Shown piece after piece: positions 1 through 8,623 of a stretch of 64,000 nt of DNA. Position numbers and translations under genes: made by a program. The stretch is from G025836975 sp040391135 (lineage in GTDB: Bacteria; Pseudomonadota; Gammaproteobacteria; Burkholderiales; Burkholderiaceae_B): the NCBI GenBank assembly GCA_040391135.1, contig JBEBYL010000006.1:62001-126000 (forward strand), written 5' to 3'. Numbering within the stretch: position 1 is the stretch's first letter; every line of letters begins with the position of its first letter. The notes beneath the pieces were generated by a model, which saw only the letters and a program-made list of their open reading frames with translations, searched no databases and was not told the DNA's origin.

Positions 1-1
1 C

Positions 2-544
2 CGGGTTGCACCCTTCGGCCAGGCTGGTTCGCCGAATGGTTATTATGGGGCTGCGTTGCCTCTTAAACTGAGTTATATGGCCAACGAGACAGGCGCCAAT
101 TGCAGTAGCCCGAAACTGGTTCTCGGGCAAACATGGTCCTTGCAAGTCGAAACTTTTGTGACGAGTCAGTGCCATATAAATCAGACATCCACCCTGAATT
201 TCGGAACAGTGCCCGGTCTGTTGACCGACAATGTCGACGGCGCATCGGCCATAAGCCTTACATGCACCAATGCGCTTCCGTACTATGTCGGTTTGGATAA
301 TGGACAGCACGCCGACGGCGCGATACGGCGCATGCAAGGACCCAATGGATATATTCAGTATGAACTATATCGGGATTCGCAGCGCACTCAAAGATGGGGC
401 AATGCCGGGGATAATACCGACAAGGCGCCCGGCACCGGCACGGGAAGCAGCCAGGCTTTTACTGTCTATGGCCGGGTCATGCCTCAAACGTTTACCAGCA
501 GCGGGACCTTCTCCGACACCATTGTGGTGACGGTCACTTATTGA
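2..544 (+). CDS. Spore coat protein U (SCPU) domain protein, 5' end missing
   Basis: The frame is open from the first bases of the window, so the true start lies upstream. The C-terminal half reads as a spore coat U domain: paired cysteines (CHIN, LTCTN), a beta-rich Gly/Thr/Asn composition and the terminal DTIVVTVTY strand typical of the family. SCPU proteins are subunits of Csu-type chaperone-usher pili on the cell surface. The residues before position 120 look like the end of a preceding SCPU domain, so this may be a two-domain tip-type subunit. Chaperone and usher genes would be expected upstream, outside the window. The stop TGA is followed by about 220 bp without a clear gene. Confidence 0.75.
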   Translation, partial: RVAPFGQAGSPNGYYGAALPLKLSYMANETGANCSSPKLVLGQTWSLQVETFVTSQCHINQTSTLNFGTVPGLLTDNVDGASAISLTCTNALPYYVGLDNGQHADGAIRRMQGPNGYIQYELYRDSQRTQRWGNAGDNTDKAPGTGTGSSQAFTVYGRVMPQTFTSSGTFSDTIVVTVTY

Positions 545-763
545 ATTCAATCCATATACGGATGCTTCGACCACAGGCCGGCGTTTGAAGCGGCGGAGCC
601 GCCAATAGTACTGTTCTGAAATCAGGCGGACTTGCGCTTCCAGCAACTGATTCATGGCCCAGTCGATTTCAGTAAGCTTCTGAAACCAAGCGTGGCGGAA
701 GCGATTTGGTTTGCGTTCTAGAATAAAAGCTGACTTGATGCCCAAGCACTCAAGGAGGATGGC

Positions 764-1288
764 ATGGATACAGCAACGCAAGGCTTGGCAAAGGAAGACG
801 TCCGTAAGTATTTGCACAGAATCTGCGAAGAAGCCAAGGATTTGATGCAAGCCTACGATCCGCAACTGGTGCTGGATTGGACAAAAACCAATTTAGCCGA
901 AGGGGCCGCCTTCCAGGCAGATATCCGCATTCAGAAAGACGGTGCCCATACGGGTAGCGTGGCCATGACGCTCGAGAAGGATGACATACTGCAATTGGGT
1001 GGACTCTTTGGCGCACTTGCGGGCAAGAATGGTATTGCGGATTATTCGCTTGATGTAAAAATCAAGGATGTCATTTCGCATGGGGCAGATGCCGCAACAG
1101 TGAAAGCGACATGGCATGAACACATCGTGTTCCAAACACCCTCTGGGGTAGACCAGGACAAGGAAGGCCGCCGCATTACTGCCGACATGGAAGCCGACTG
1201 CTGCCATTTGCTGTTACGCGAGGACGGCCGCCTTAGCATAGGTTTGACGCTTTGTTCGGGCGAGGCCCGGCTGCTGAGTTCGGATTAG
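764..1288 (+). CDS. Conserved hypothetical protein, 174 aa
   Basis: Start ATG is well supported by the Shine-Dalgarno sequence AAGGAGG six bases upstream (752-758). The product is a soluble, mildly acidic protein with no signal peptide or membrane segment. The first 45 residues look helical and the rest alternates like a beta sheet (for example GSVAMTLEKDD, ATWHEHIVFQTP, RLSIGLTLCSGEARLL). I do not recognise a family or catalytic motif. It stands alone, flanked by the pilin fragment on the left and, converging from the right, the small AtzG-like gene. No terminator with a T-run is visible after it. Confidence 0.65.
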   Translation: MDTATQGLAKEDVRKYLHRICEEAKDLMQAYDPQLVLDWTKTNLAEGAAFQADIRIQKDGAHTGSVAMTLEKDDILQLGGLFGALAGKNGIADYSLDVKIKDVISHGADAATVKATWHEHIVFQTPSGVDQDKEGRRITADMEADCCHLLLREDGRLSIGLTLCSGEARLLSSD

Positions 1289-1311
1289 CATAAGCGCCGC
1301 TGCGACGGGTT

Positions 1312-1494
1312 TCAGGACAGCAGCCTGAATACATGCGCGGGTTCCGTTTCCGGAGGCAGCCGCTCCGTATGGCGATGCAGCAGTTCCCGTTGCCGAAGAA
1401 ACGCCCGCTGCAGGAACGGTATGTCCTCTTGCGGAACGGCAATGCCCAATTGCTCCAGCTTGGCTTGGACATTTTCATTTGACTGGGACGCCAT
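1312..1494 (-). CDS. Small AtzG-like (DUF4089) protein
   Basis: A 60-residue helical protein ending in EPAHVFRLLS, which resembles the terminal EPAPVF(R) signature of DUF4089 / AtzG proteins. AtzG is a small GatC-like partner that binds and stabilises the amidase AtzE (carboxybiuret hydrolase). I chose ATG at 1494 because CAGGAGA lies eight bases upstream; an in-frame start 10 codons earlier lacks this. It is the last gene of a minus-strand series that starts with a GatA-type amidase (3627-5030), so the pairing with an amidase fits, although two genes separate them. Assignment is by motif and context; the sequence is short. Confidence 0.6.
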   Translation of the reverse strand: MASQSNENVQAKLEQLGIAVPQEDIPFLQRAFLRQRELLHRHTERLPPETEPAHVFRLLS

Positions 1495-1617
1495 GGCTTG
1501 GTCTCCTGAATCCTTCCTGATCAAGCTTTGCCGGTATCGACGTCGCGCTTGATCGGGAAGTGGATTGATGCTTAGCGGCCGCGCGGCAAACCGGGACGTC
1601 CGCCACGCGGCATTTGA

Positions 1618-2604
1618 TTAGTTCAGTTGAAGATTCGCATCCTTGACCAATTTACCGTAGCGCTGCAGCTCGTTGGCAAGGTGTTTGCCATGCGCCTCGG
1701 GGCTGCGTTGTTCGGCGGGGAACAGATAAGTGCCCATGGAGTCCAGCCGCTTCTGGACTTCGGCATCGCCCAGCGCAACCTGCAGGGCCGCATTCAGCTT
1801 TTCAACGATTTCCGCGGGCGTTCCCTTGGGAGCATAGACACCATGCCAAACGGCGATGTCCACCTCGGGAATACCCAATTCACGTGTGGTCGGGATATCG
1901 GGGAAGTTCTCGTGGCGCTGCGGCGAGGTGGTGGCATAAGCCTTGATCTTGCCGCCGTTCAAATGTGGAAACGCGTTGGTGGTTTGATCGCAAAGCAGGT
2001 CGACGTGGCCGGCCATGACATCCTGCAGCGCCAGGTTGGTGCTCTTGTAGGGCACCAGGGTAGGCTCGGCGCCAAGCGCCTGCGACAGCATGATGGCGCA
2101 CAAATGAGAGCCCGTGCCCACGCCCGCATTGGACATCGTGACCTTATCGCCTTCCTTCTTAAGCGTGGCGAGCAGCTCCTTGGCGTCCTTGGCGGGATAG
2201 TTCACGTTCGCGGCTATGACATACGGACCGGTGTTCACCAGGCCGATCGGCTCAAAGGCCGTCGCCGTGTCATAGGACAGGTTCTTGTAAAGCGAAGCCG
2301 ACAGCGCGATGGTCGTGTGGATCATTATCGTATAGCCGTCGGGTTTCGCCCGGGCCGCGCGAGCCGCCGCAATGGTGCCGCTGGCTCCCGGTATGTTTTC
2401 CATCACCACGGTCTGCTTCAGATTCTCGGCCATCTTGCCGCCGATCAGGCGGGCGACGGTATCTGTGGCGCTCCCCGCGGGGAACGGTACGATCATATTG
2501 ATAGGACGGTCGGGATAGTTCTGCGCATACGCGGCGCTGACGGCAAGCGCCGAGATTGACAGCGCGCAGGCGCCTTTCAGGATGGTGTGCAAGTAATGTT
2601 TCAT
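1618..2604 (-). CDS. Bug/TctC-family periplasmic substrate-binding protein
   Basis: The mature part begins NYPDRPINMIVPFPAG, followed by DTVARLI, the usual start of Bug (tripartite tricarboxylate transporter receptor) proteins. A Sec signal peptide occupies about residues 1-26 from ATG 2604 and ends AVSAAYA. A longer frame upstream (to 2670) would put 22 unlikely residues before the signal peptide and overlap the previous gene, so the internal ATG with GAGG upstream is preferred. Bug proteins bind small carboxylates or amides in the periplasm. No TctA/TctB membrane genes are nearby, which is common for orphan Bug receptors in Alcaligenaceae. The context suggests it captures the substrate of the neighbouring amidase and deacetylase. 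Confidence 0.9.
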   Translation of the reverse strand: MKHYLHTILKGACALSISALAVSAAYAQNYPDRPINMIVPFPAGSATDTVARLIGGKMAENLKQTVVMENIPGASGTIAAARAARAKPDGYTIMIHTTIALSASLYKNLSYDTATAFEPIGLVNTGPYVIAANVNYPAKDAKELLATLKKEGDKVTMSNAGVGTGSHLCAIMLSQALGAEPTLVPYKSTNLALQDVMAGHVDLLCDQTTNAFPHLNGGKIKAYATTSPQRHENFPDIPTTRELGIPEVDIAVWHGVYAPKGTPAEIVEKLNAALQVALGDAEVQKRLDSMGTYLFPAEQRSPEAHGKHLANELQRYGKLVKDANLQLN

Positions 2605-2666
2605 GGTGTCAGTCCTCGTTGAGTGAGCGAAACGTAAGTGGGCTGCTAAAACGCCTGGATGTCGTT

Positions 2667-3560
2667 TCAACCATGCGGCTGGGTTGAAAGCGGCTGCTGT
2701 GCCTTGAACCAGTCGCAGATCTGGTCGCCGTTCCAGAAGGCGACGCCTTCGCGCTTCGCGAAGAGGTCCAGCATTTCTTCGAAATATCGAATCCGGTGGG
2801 CGGCGCCCGAGACATAGGGATGGACACCGAAAGCCATGATGCGGACGGAGTCCTCGCTCTCGGCATAGAGGCGCTCGAACGCGTCGGTTGCTCTGCGCAG
2901 CAAGGCATCGGACTCGTGCTGGCCGCTGACCATGACGGTGATGTCGTTGATTTCAACGGTATAAGGAACCGAGACCAAGGGTTTGGTCTGGGTCTTTACC
3001 CACAACGGCTGGTCATCCAGGATCCAGTCTCCGAACCAGTCGCAACCGGCGGCCGCGATATGCTCCAGGGTATCGAGCTTCTGGGTACGTCCCGGACCAA
3101 GCCAGCCACGTGGACGGTGTCCAAGAAACTTCTCCAGCATGCTCAGCGACTGTTCGATCATGGCCGCCTGGTCTTGCACCTTGTGTATCGACATCTGGAC
3201 GTAGCAATGCGCCATGAATTCCCAGCCCGCATCGCGCGCCGCCGCCGCTACTTCGGGATTGGTCTCGCATACCTTGGAGTTGATCGACATCGTGGGCCGG
3301 ATGCCTCTTTTCTGGAAGGCATCGAGCAGGCGCCAGAAGCCGACGCGCATGCCGTATTCGTGCCACGTCCAGTTAGGCATGTCGGGAACATCGGCAGAGA
3401 TCCCGCCGGGAGGCGGCGATGCGTGGCGCGGCATGGGGCGCTCGATCTCCCATTCCTCGATATTGACCACCGGCCAGATGATCAACCGGGTGCCGTCGTC
3501 GGTTTTCAGGGGAGGCCTGCGGAACGGAGAACTGTATTCAATACGTTGACGTGGGTGCAT
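2667..3560 (-). CDS. Polysaccharide deacetylase / PuuE-like allantoinase family protein
   Basis: A NodB-type deacetylase fold of about 297 residues. Recognisable features are the N-terminal RLIIWPVVNIEEWE, the PTMSINSKVCE strand, the WEFMAHCYVQ segment with a metal-binding type His, and the late FGVHPYVSGAAHRIRYFEE segment. This layout is that of the PuuE branch (metal-independent allantoinase-like hydrolases of cyclic amides), not of chitin deacetylases. No signal peptide is present, so a cytoplasmic role is likely. The start is ATG 3560, two codons inside a possible TTG start, with AAGAGAG upstream. It lies between the amidase and the Bug gene and probably acts on the same nitrogenous substrate; the substrate itself cannot be read from the sequence. 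Confidence 0.8.
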   Translation of the reverse strand: MHPRQRIEYSSPFRRPPLKTDDGTRLIIWPVVNIEEWEIERPMPRHASPPPGGISADVPDMPNWTWHEYGMRVGFWRLLDAFQKRGIRPTMSINSKVCETNPEVAAAARDAGWEFMAHCYVQMSIHKVQDQAAMIEQSLSMLEKFLGHRPRGWLGPGRTQKLDTLEHIAAAGCDWFGDWILDDQPLWVKTQTKPLVSVPYTVEINDITVMVSGQHESDALLRRATDAFERLYAESEDSVRIMAFGVHPYVSGAAHRIRYFEEMLDLFAKREGVAFWNGDQICDWFKAQQPLSTQPHG

Positions 3561-3626
3561 GGGCAACTCTCTTTTTTGAAATAGCGATCTTTCGTGATGA
3601 GTGAATCTGTTGAGGATCCGCCCGGC

Positions 3627-5030
3627 TCATTCAGACGATGGCAAGGCATCCAGATCGGGACGGCGCAAGTGCCAGCCGGTGGCGGCTTCATACGCTTGGG
3701 CAATCCGGTAAACCATGGCCTCGTCGAAACGCTTGCCCAATACCTGCAGTCCCATGGGCAAGCCATTCTTCGAGAATCCCATCGGCACCGAAATGGCGGG
3801 CGTTCCCGTAAGGTTGAACGGTGTGCGCGCTTGTTTATCGTAGGTGCGATCCACCTCGGCTTCGTCATCGATCGCACAGGGCAATTCCAGGCTGGACAGG
3901 CATACGGCACCGTCGACGTTCGCCATGGCGGCCGTGTACTCCCGAACCAGGACGGTGCGCAGCTGCTGGGCGTGGATATAGTCGCCCGCGCTCAGGAATG
4001 CGCCCGGCAGCAAGCGCGTCCGGCCTCGCTGGCTGTAATCGCCGATACGCGTGCGGAGCCATGCCTCATGGATGGCAAAGGCCTCGGCCTGGAGTATCAG
4101 GCGGCCGCAGTCCACATAATCGTCCAGCGGCGAAAGCCGCAAGGGAACCAGCTCCGCCCCCAGCTGTTCCAGGACCCGGCACGCCTGCCTGAAGGCGGCC
4201 AGGATTTCCCCATTGGCTTGGGTGCAGAATTCATCGATGACGCCGATCCGCAACCCCTTGACGCCCTCTTCCAGCGACGCGCGCAGTTCCTGCCCCGGAT
4301 GATCCACGCTGGAAGGATCGGCGGGGTCGCGGCCCAGCAGCGCCTCCAGCACCAGGGCGTTATCCTGCACGTTCCGGGACAGGACGCCGACATGATCCAG
4401 CGAGAACGCCAAGGGGAATGCGCCGGCCCGGCTTATGGCGCCATAGGTGGGTTTCATCCCGGTTATGCCGCAAGCCGTGGCGGGATTTCGTACCGATCCG
4501 CCGGTGTCCGTTCCAATGGCCACCGGCACAAAACCGGCGGCCACCGATACGCCGGAACCACTGGATGATCCGCCAGGATGATGGCTGCGTTTCCAAGGAT
4601 TACGCGCGGGCGGCCATGGCAAATCGAAGGACGGCCCACCTGTTGCAAATTCGTGCAGAGCGGTCTTGCCCAGGATGACCGCACCCGCATCGCGCAACTT
4701 CTGCACGATATATGCATCGTCGCTTGCGAGGTGATCCATGCGCAGCCTGGAGTGCGCGGAAGTCCGTTGTCCGGCCACATCGAAAATATCCTTCAATGCG
4801 ACGGGTACGCCGTGCAGGGGGCCACGCCAACCTCCCCTTGCGATCTCGCTTTCGGCTTCGCGCGCGGCGCGCAATGCGCCCTCATCGTCGGTACTGATAA
4901 AGGCATTCAAGCCAGGATCGTATCGGTGGATGCGCTTCAGGCAGGCGGCGGCATACTCAACCGGCGACAGTTCTTTTGTACGCAGCAACGCCGCTGCGCA
5001 AGCGAGCGAAAGACCGGCAGGGTCACCCAT
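3627..5030 (-). CDS. GatA/AtzE-type amidase
   Basis: Complete amidase-signature enzyme of 467 residues. The Ser-cisSer-Lys triad is visible: Lys80 in VALKDIFDVAG, Ser155 in GGSSSGSG and nucleophile Ser179 in GTDTGGSVRNPA. Such enzymes hydrolyse carboxamides. The GatB/GatC tRNA amidotransferase partners are absent and an AtzG-like gene follows in the same operon, so a catabolic amidase is more likely than GatA. It is the first gene of the operon amidase, deacetylase, Bug, AtzG-like. A good promoter (TTGACA, 18 bp, TAGTAT) sits just upstream with a palindrome in its spacer. The initiating ATG has only a weak ribosome-binding site. Confidence 0.92.
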   Translation of the reverse strand: MGDPAGLSLACAAALLRTKELSPVEYAAACLKRIHRYDPGLNAFISTDDEGALRAAREAESEIARGGWRGPLHGVPVALKDIFDVAGQRTSAHSRLRMDHLASDDAYIVQKLRDAGAVILGKTALHEFATGGPSFDLPWPPARNPWKRSHHPGGSSSGSGVSVAAGFVPVAIGTDTGGSVRNPATACGITGMKPTYGAISRAGAFPLAFSLDHVGVLSRNVQDNALVLEALLGRDPADPSSVDHPGQELRASLEEGVKGLRIGVIDEFCTQANGEILAAFRQACRVLEQLGAELVPLRLSPLDDYVDCGRLILQAEAFAIHEAWLRTRIGDYSQRGRTRLLPGAFLSAGDYIHAQQLRTVLVREYTAAMANVDGAVCLSSLELPCAIDDEAEVDRTYDKQARTPFNLTGTPAISVPMGFSKNGLPMGLQVLGKRFDEAMVYRIAQAYEAATGWHLRRPDLDALPSSE

Positions 5031-5063
5031 GGCAAGACTCTACGGAAGTGGCAAACTGAGTCC

Positions 5064-5093
5064 ATACTATTCCATATAGGAATTAAATGTCAA
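5064..5093 (-). promoter_or_regulatory. Amidase operon promoter with embedded palindrome
   Basis: Read on the minus strand: -35 TTGACA (5093-5088), an 18-bp spacer and -10 TAGTAT (5069-5064). The palindrome ATTCCTATATGGAAT (5069-5083) fills most of the spacer. A repressor or activator bound there would sit between the two promoter elements. Transcription would start about 25-30 bases before the amidase ATG. Confidence 0.5.
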
Positions 5094-5191
5094 TTAATAT
5101 TCCATGCAAAAGCTGCCGGCAATGCGACGGGCGGCACGGCGATCCCGGCCAGAAGCGGGCAACCGATTTACCCGGTTCGCGCGCAGGCGAA

Positions 5192-5209
5192 CCCCGCCCG
5201 CGGGCGGGG
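5192..5209. other. GC-rich perfect inverted repeat between LysR and amidase genes
   Basis: CCCCGCCCGCGGGCGGGG is a perfect 18-base palindrome located after the LysR stop and before the amidase promoter. It could form a strong hairpin and limit read-through from the LysR gene, but no T-run follows, so it is not a standard intrinsic terminator. Confidence 0.35.
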
Positions 5210-5249
5210 CATGAGATTCATGGATGCAAAGCGCCGACGGGCGTGGAGC

Positions 5250-6164
5250 TTATCGGCGGCGGCCCCGAACCGGCGAGGTGGAAACCGACGCGGCACGGCC
5301 CAGGTCCTGGAGCCGTGCAATCAATGTGGTGGCGGGTTGGGACAGCGGCAGCGCCCGGCTGCGAACCACGCCGATCGTTTCGGAAGGCAGGAAGGCGGCA
5401 AGGCTGACAATGCCCATCCGGACCCAGGATCCCATACTGGCCGCGCCGCGCAACCCCACTCCCAACCCCAGTCCCAGTTCCACGTAACGCTCAAGCAGTT
5501 CGATGCTGTCCAGTTCCACGGCAATGTCGTAGGAGATATGGAGCCGGCGGAATTCGCTTTCCAGCAAAGCGCGGGTTTGCGTCTGGAATCGCGGAAGAAT
5601 GAGCGGATAAGCGGCCACCTCTTTCAAGGACTTCGGCGGCCGGGAGACAAGGGGATGATTGCGTGGTGTGATTAGGATGCGTTCGGACGGATACAGCGGA
5701 GTGAAGTCGAAGCGCCGCGACGCGCCTGGATCCGGGGCCACGGCAAAGTCGGCGCCGCCGGTCTGCACCAGTTCGAAGACCTCTTCCTTCGTGCCGGACA
5801 GGACACGGATTCGGGCTGTGGGAATGGCGCTGCGCAAGTCTTTGACCGCCTCGGGCAACACCTGGCCTATGAAACCGTGGGGCACCGCTACGGTTATCGG
5901 CGTGATCATGGCCTGTGGCGAACGGTTGTCCAGGGCGGCAAGGCCTTCCACAAACGGTTCGGCCATCCGGTACAGGTTGCTGCCGGCCGCCGTGAGCTTC
6001 AGAGGCCGCGACCCGCGTTCCAGCAAAGGCCGGCCAAGTTCGGCCTCGAGCCGCTGGATGTGCTTGGAGACGGCGGGCTGCCCCAGAACCAAGGCCTTGG
6101 AAGCTTTCGAAAAGCTCCCGAGCTTTACCACCATGCAAAAACTCTTGAGTTCCTTTATGTCCAA
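5250..6164 (-). CDS. LysR-family transcriptional regulator
   Basis: N-terminal helix-turn-helix: LDIKELKSFCMVVKLGSFSKASKALVLGQPAVSKHIQRLE without the usual leading Met, followed by the LysR substrate-binding domain. I place the start at TTG 6164 because GGAG lies seven bases upstream and LysR proteins normally begin right at the DIKELKSF helix; another TTG at 6224 would add 20 atypical residues. It lies directly upstream of the amidase operon in the same direction and is divergent from a second LysR gene. It probably controls the amidase operon, possibly through the palindrome at 5069-5083. Confidence 0.88.
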   Translation of the reverse strand: MDIKELKSFCMVVKLGSFSKASKALVLGQPAVSKHIQRLEAELGRPLLERGSRPLKLTAAGSNLYRMAEPFVEGLAALDNRSPQAMITPITVAVPHGFIGQVLPEAVKDLRSAIPTARIRVLSGTKEEVFELVQTGGADFAVAPDPGASRRFDFTPLYPSERILITPRNHPLVSRPPKSLKEVAAYPLILPRFQTQTRALLESEFRRLHISYDIAVELDSIELLERYVELGLGLGVGLRGAASMGSWVRMGIVSLAAFLPSETIGVVRSRALPLSQPATTLIARLQDLGRAASVSTSPVRGRRR

Positions 6165-6353
6165 AACAGGGCTCCAACACCGATTGCGTGCTGGCTCCCG
6201 AAGACTCGGCCCTTGGTTGTCCAACGCACGTCTATACTAAACGAGCCAATCTAACAGAAAATCCTGTCTTGTTGAAAGAGATTTCCTGGCGTGCAGGCAC
6301 CTGCCCCACCGGTAGCGCTGCAAATCGGATTCCTTCCACTTTTTGCCTCGCCC

Positions 6354-7256
6354 ATGAAATACGATATCCAAACTCTCAAGGTCTTTGTCACCGTCGCGCA
6401 GGAAGGGTCCATTGCCAAAGCGGCCGAGAAAGAACACACCGTGGCGTCCGCCATCAGCAAGCGGATATCCGAGCTGGAAAAATCCATAGGCGCCGACCTG
6501 TTCTATCGTCATCGGCGCGGCGTGAAGCTGACGCAGGCGGGGGTGGAACTGCTGCAGCATGCCGGCCGCGTCCTGGCGGATCTGGCCGCCATGGACAGCG
6601 CCATGAGCAATTATTCCAACGGCGTCAAAGGCCAGGTCAGGCTGGTGGCCAATACCTCGACCATCGTACAGTTCCTGCCTCAGGATCTGTCCGACTTCCT
6701 GAAGATGCACCCCACCGTCAAGATCGACCTGGAAGAGCAGACCAGCGAAACCGTACACAAGCTGGTGGCGGGCGGCGAGGCGGATCTGGGCATTCTTGTG
6801 CCTCAGCGGCCGCTGGACGGATTGGATACCTGCCTTTATCGGACCGATGAACTCATGCTCATCATGCCGCCGGGCCATCCATTGGCACGCAAAGAGAGCG
6901 TGCGCTTTTCAGAAACTCTGCAATACGATCATGTGGCCCTGCCGCGCGGGTCCTCCTTGTGCGAAACGCTGGTCGCCTCCGCCAAGGAATCGGAAATGCC
7001 CCTGCGCTTGCGCATACAAGCCACCAGTTTCGATGGCCTGCGCCGCATGGTCGCGCAAAACCTGGGCATCGGGATACTGCCAAAAGGCAGCGTGGACCCG
7101 TTTCTGCACACCGAAGGGCTGGTGGCGCGCCCCCTGGCCGAGCCCTGGGCCCGCCGGCGCCTGACACTGATCAGCAAGCCGGTCGACTCCCTTCCCTTGC
7201 TGGCACGCCTGCTGCGCGAGCACTTGGCCGCAGCCAGCCATCGCGGAAAACCCTAA
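6354..7256 (+). CDS. LysR-family transcriptional regulator
   Basis: Starts at ATG 6354 with MKYDIQTLKVFVTVAQEG and shows a typical winged helix-turn-helix (GSIAKAAEKEHTVASAISKRISELE) and a C-terminal effector-binding domain of about 200 residues (QVRLVANTSTIVQFLP onwards). A longer frame upstream to 6291 adds a non-LysR-like extension. It is transcribed away from the LysR gene at 5250-6164 and towards the CaiB / HMG-lyase / Bug operon about 170 bp downstream, which it most likely regulates. The effector is unknown. Confidence 0.88.
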   Translation: MKYDIQTLKVFVTVAQEGSIAKAAEKEHTVASAISKRISELEKSIGADLFYRHRRGVKLTQAGVELLQHAGRVLADLAAMDSAMSNYSNGVKGQVRLVANTSTIVQFLPQDLSDFLKMHPTVKIDLEEQTSETVHKLVAGGEADLGILVPQRPLDGLDTCLYRTDELMLIMPPGHPLARKESVRFSETLQYDHVALPRGSSLCETLVASAKESEMPLRLRIQATSFDGLRRMVAQNLGIGILPKGSVDPFLHTEGLVARPLAEPWARRRLTLISKPVDSLPLLARLLREHLAAASHRGKP

Positions 7257-7429
7257 GCAGGCCGCCCCAGGCCTGGACCGGAAAGCTTATCCTCCTATTG
7301 GAGACCGCCTTGAGACATCGCCATTGGAGATGGCTGGCTTGATGAAGTATCGCTTCACAGCAGAGCCGGCGCTTCTTATGATTGAACGCTCTCTTGATCA
7401 GCACCTTATCGCTTGCGGAACTACACAGT

Positions 7430-8623
7430 ATGAATCAACGACCTCTGGATGGCATACGCGTCATCGAAATGGGGAGCCTCATTGCCGGCCCTTTTGCGGG
7501 AAAGACATTGGGCGACTTCGGCGCCGATGTCATCAAGATAGAACCGCCACGCCAGGGCGACCCCTTGCGCTCATGGCGCACCGATGAAGGCAAGACATCG
7601 ATGTGGTGGCATGTGCAGGCCCGCAACAAGAAGTCGGTGGCCATCGACCTGCGCAAGAAGGAAGGACAGGAGATCGTCCGGAAACTGATCCTGCAAGCCG
7701 ATGTCGTCATCGAGAATTTCCGCCCCGGCACCATGGAAAAATGGGGTTTGGACTATGAATCGCTTTCCCGCGAGAATCCCGGCCTTGTCATGCTGCGCAT
7801 CTCGGGCTACGGCCAGACCGGCCCTTTGCGCGACCGCACCGGCTACGGCGTCGTCGCCGAGGCCATGGGCGGGTTCCGCCACATCACGGGCGAACCGGGC
7901 AAGGCGCCCGTCCGCCCCGGCATCAGCATCGGCGACTCCTTGTCGGCGCTGCATGGGGTCATCGGCATCATGATGGCGCTGTACAACCGCGCGGCTAAAT
8001 CCGGCAAGGGCCAGGTCATCGACGTGGCCCTGTATGAATCGGTTTTCAATATGATGGAAGGCGCGGTGCCGGAATACGATCGGCTGGGCGTGACGCGCGA
8101 GCCGGCCGGCAGCGCTTTGCAGGGCATCGCGCCCACCAACGCCTATCCCAGCAAGGACGGCAGCTACTTTCTTATTGCCGGCAATGGCGACAGCATCTTC
8201 CCCCGGCTCATGGACTTGATTGGGCGCAATGACCTGGCCCAGGAGCCCGCCCTGGCCCGGAATCCCGGGCGTGTAGCCAATATGGCGCGCATCGACGAGG
8301 CCATCGGGCAGTGGAGCGTCCAGCGCAGCATCGACGAGGCGCTGGATGACCTGGCGAAAGCGGGTGTGCCCGCCGGCCGGATATTCACCATCAAGGATAT
8401 CGTCGAAGACGAACAATACCTGGCCCGCGACATGATCAAGGAAGTGACGCTGGACGACGGATCCGCCCTGAAGGTGCCGGGCGTCGTACCCAAACTAAGC
8501 GCCACGCCCGGCAGCTTCGAAGGGGGCGGCCCGCAGCTTGGCCAGCATACCGAACAGGTGCTGCGCGAATCCGGCTTCAGCGACGATCAGATCGCGCAGC
8601 TCAAGCAATTGGAGGTCATCTGA
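7430..8623 (+). CDS. CaiB/BaiF family CoA-transferase (family III)
   Basis: About 397 residues with the family layout: PLDGIRVIEMGSLIAGPFAGKTLGDFGADVIKIE near the N-terminus in two blocks, NKKSVAIDLRKKEGQ, IENFRPGTMEKWGLDYE and the catalytic Asp within GQVIDVALYESVF. These enzymes move CoA between carboxylic acids. The start ATG 7430 gives the standard family N-terminus; the frame extends 16 codons further without homology. The next gene overlaps by one base (TGATG), so the two are translationally coupled. Together with an HMG-CoA-lyase-like enzyme this suggests activation and C-C cleavage of a branched hydroxy acid, such as citramalate or a related compound. The substrate is inferred only. 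Confidence 0.92.
   Translation: MNQRPLDGIRVIEMGSLIAGPFAGKTLGDFGADVIKIEPPRQGDPLRSWRTDEGKTSMWWHVQARNKKSVAIDLRKKEGQEIVRKLILQADVVIENFRPGTMEKWGLDYESLSRENPGLVMLRISGYGQTGPLRDRTGYGVVAEAMGGFRHITGEPGKAPVRPGISIGDSLSALHGVIGIMMALYNRAAKSGKGQVIDVALYESVFNMMEGAVPEYDRLGVTREPAGSALQGIAPTNAYPSKDGSYFLIAGNGDSIFPRLMDLIGRNDLAQEPALARNPGRVANMARIDEAIGQWSVQRSIDEALDDLAKAGVPAGRIFTIKDIVEDEQYLARDMIKEVTLDDGSALKVPGVVPKLSATPGSFEGGGPQLGQHTEQVLRESGFSDDQIAQLKQLEVI

Noticed and set aside
545..763. Minus-strand open frame running through the gap upstream of the 174-aa gene, with a fairly protein-like stretch (QLLEAQVRLISEQYYWRLRR)
   Set aside because: The frame continues into the pilin gene and the 174-aa gene on the opposite strand and has no ribosome-binding site. 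It might be a remnant of a lost gene, but nothing recognisable supports that.
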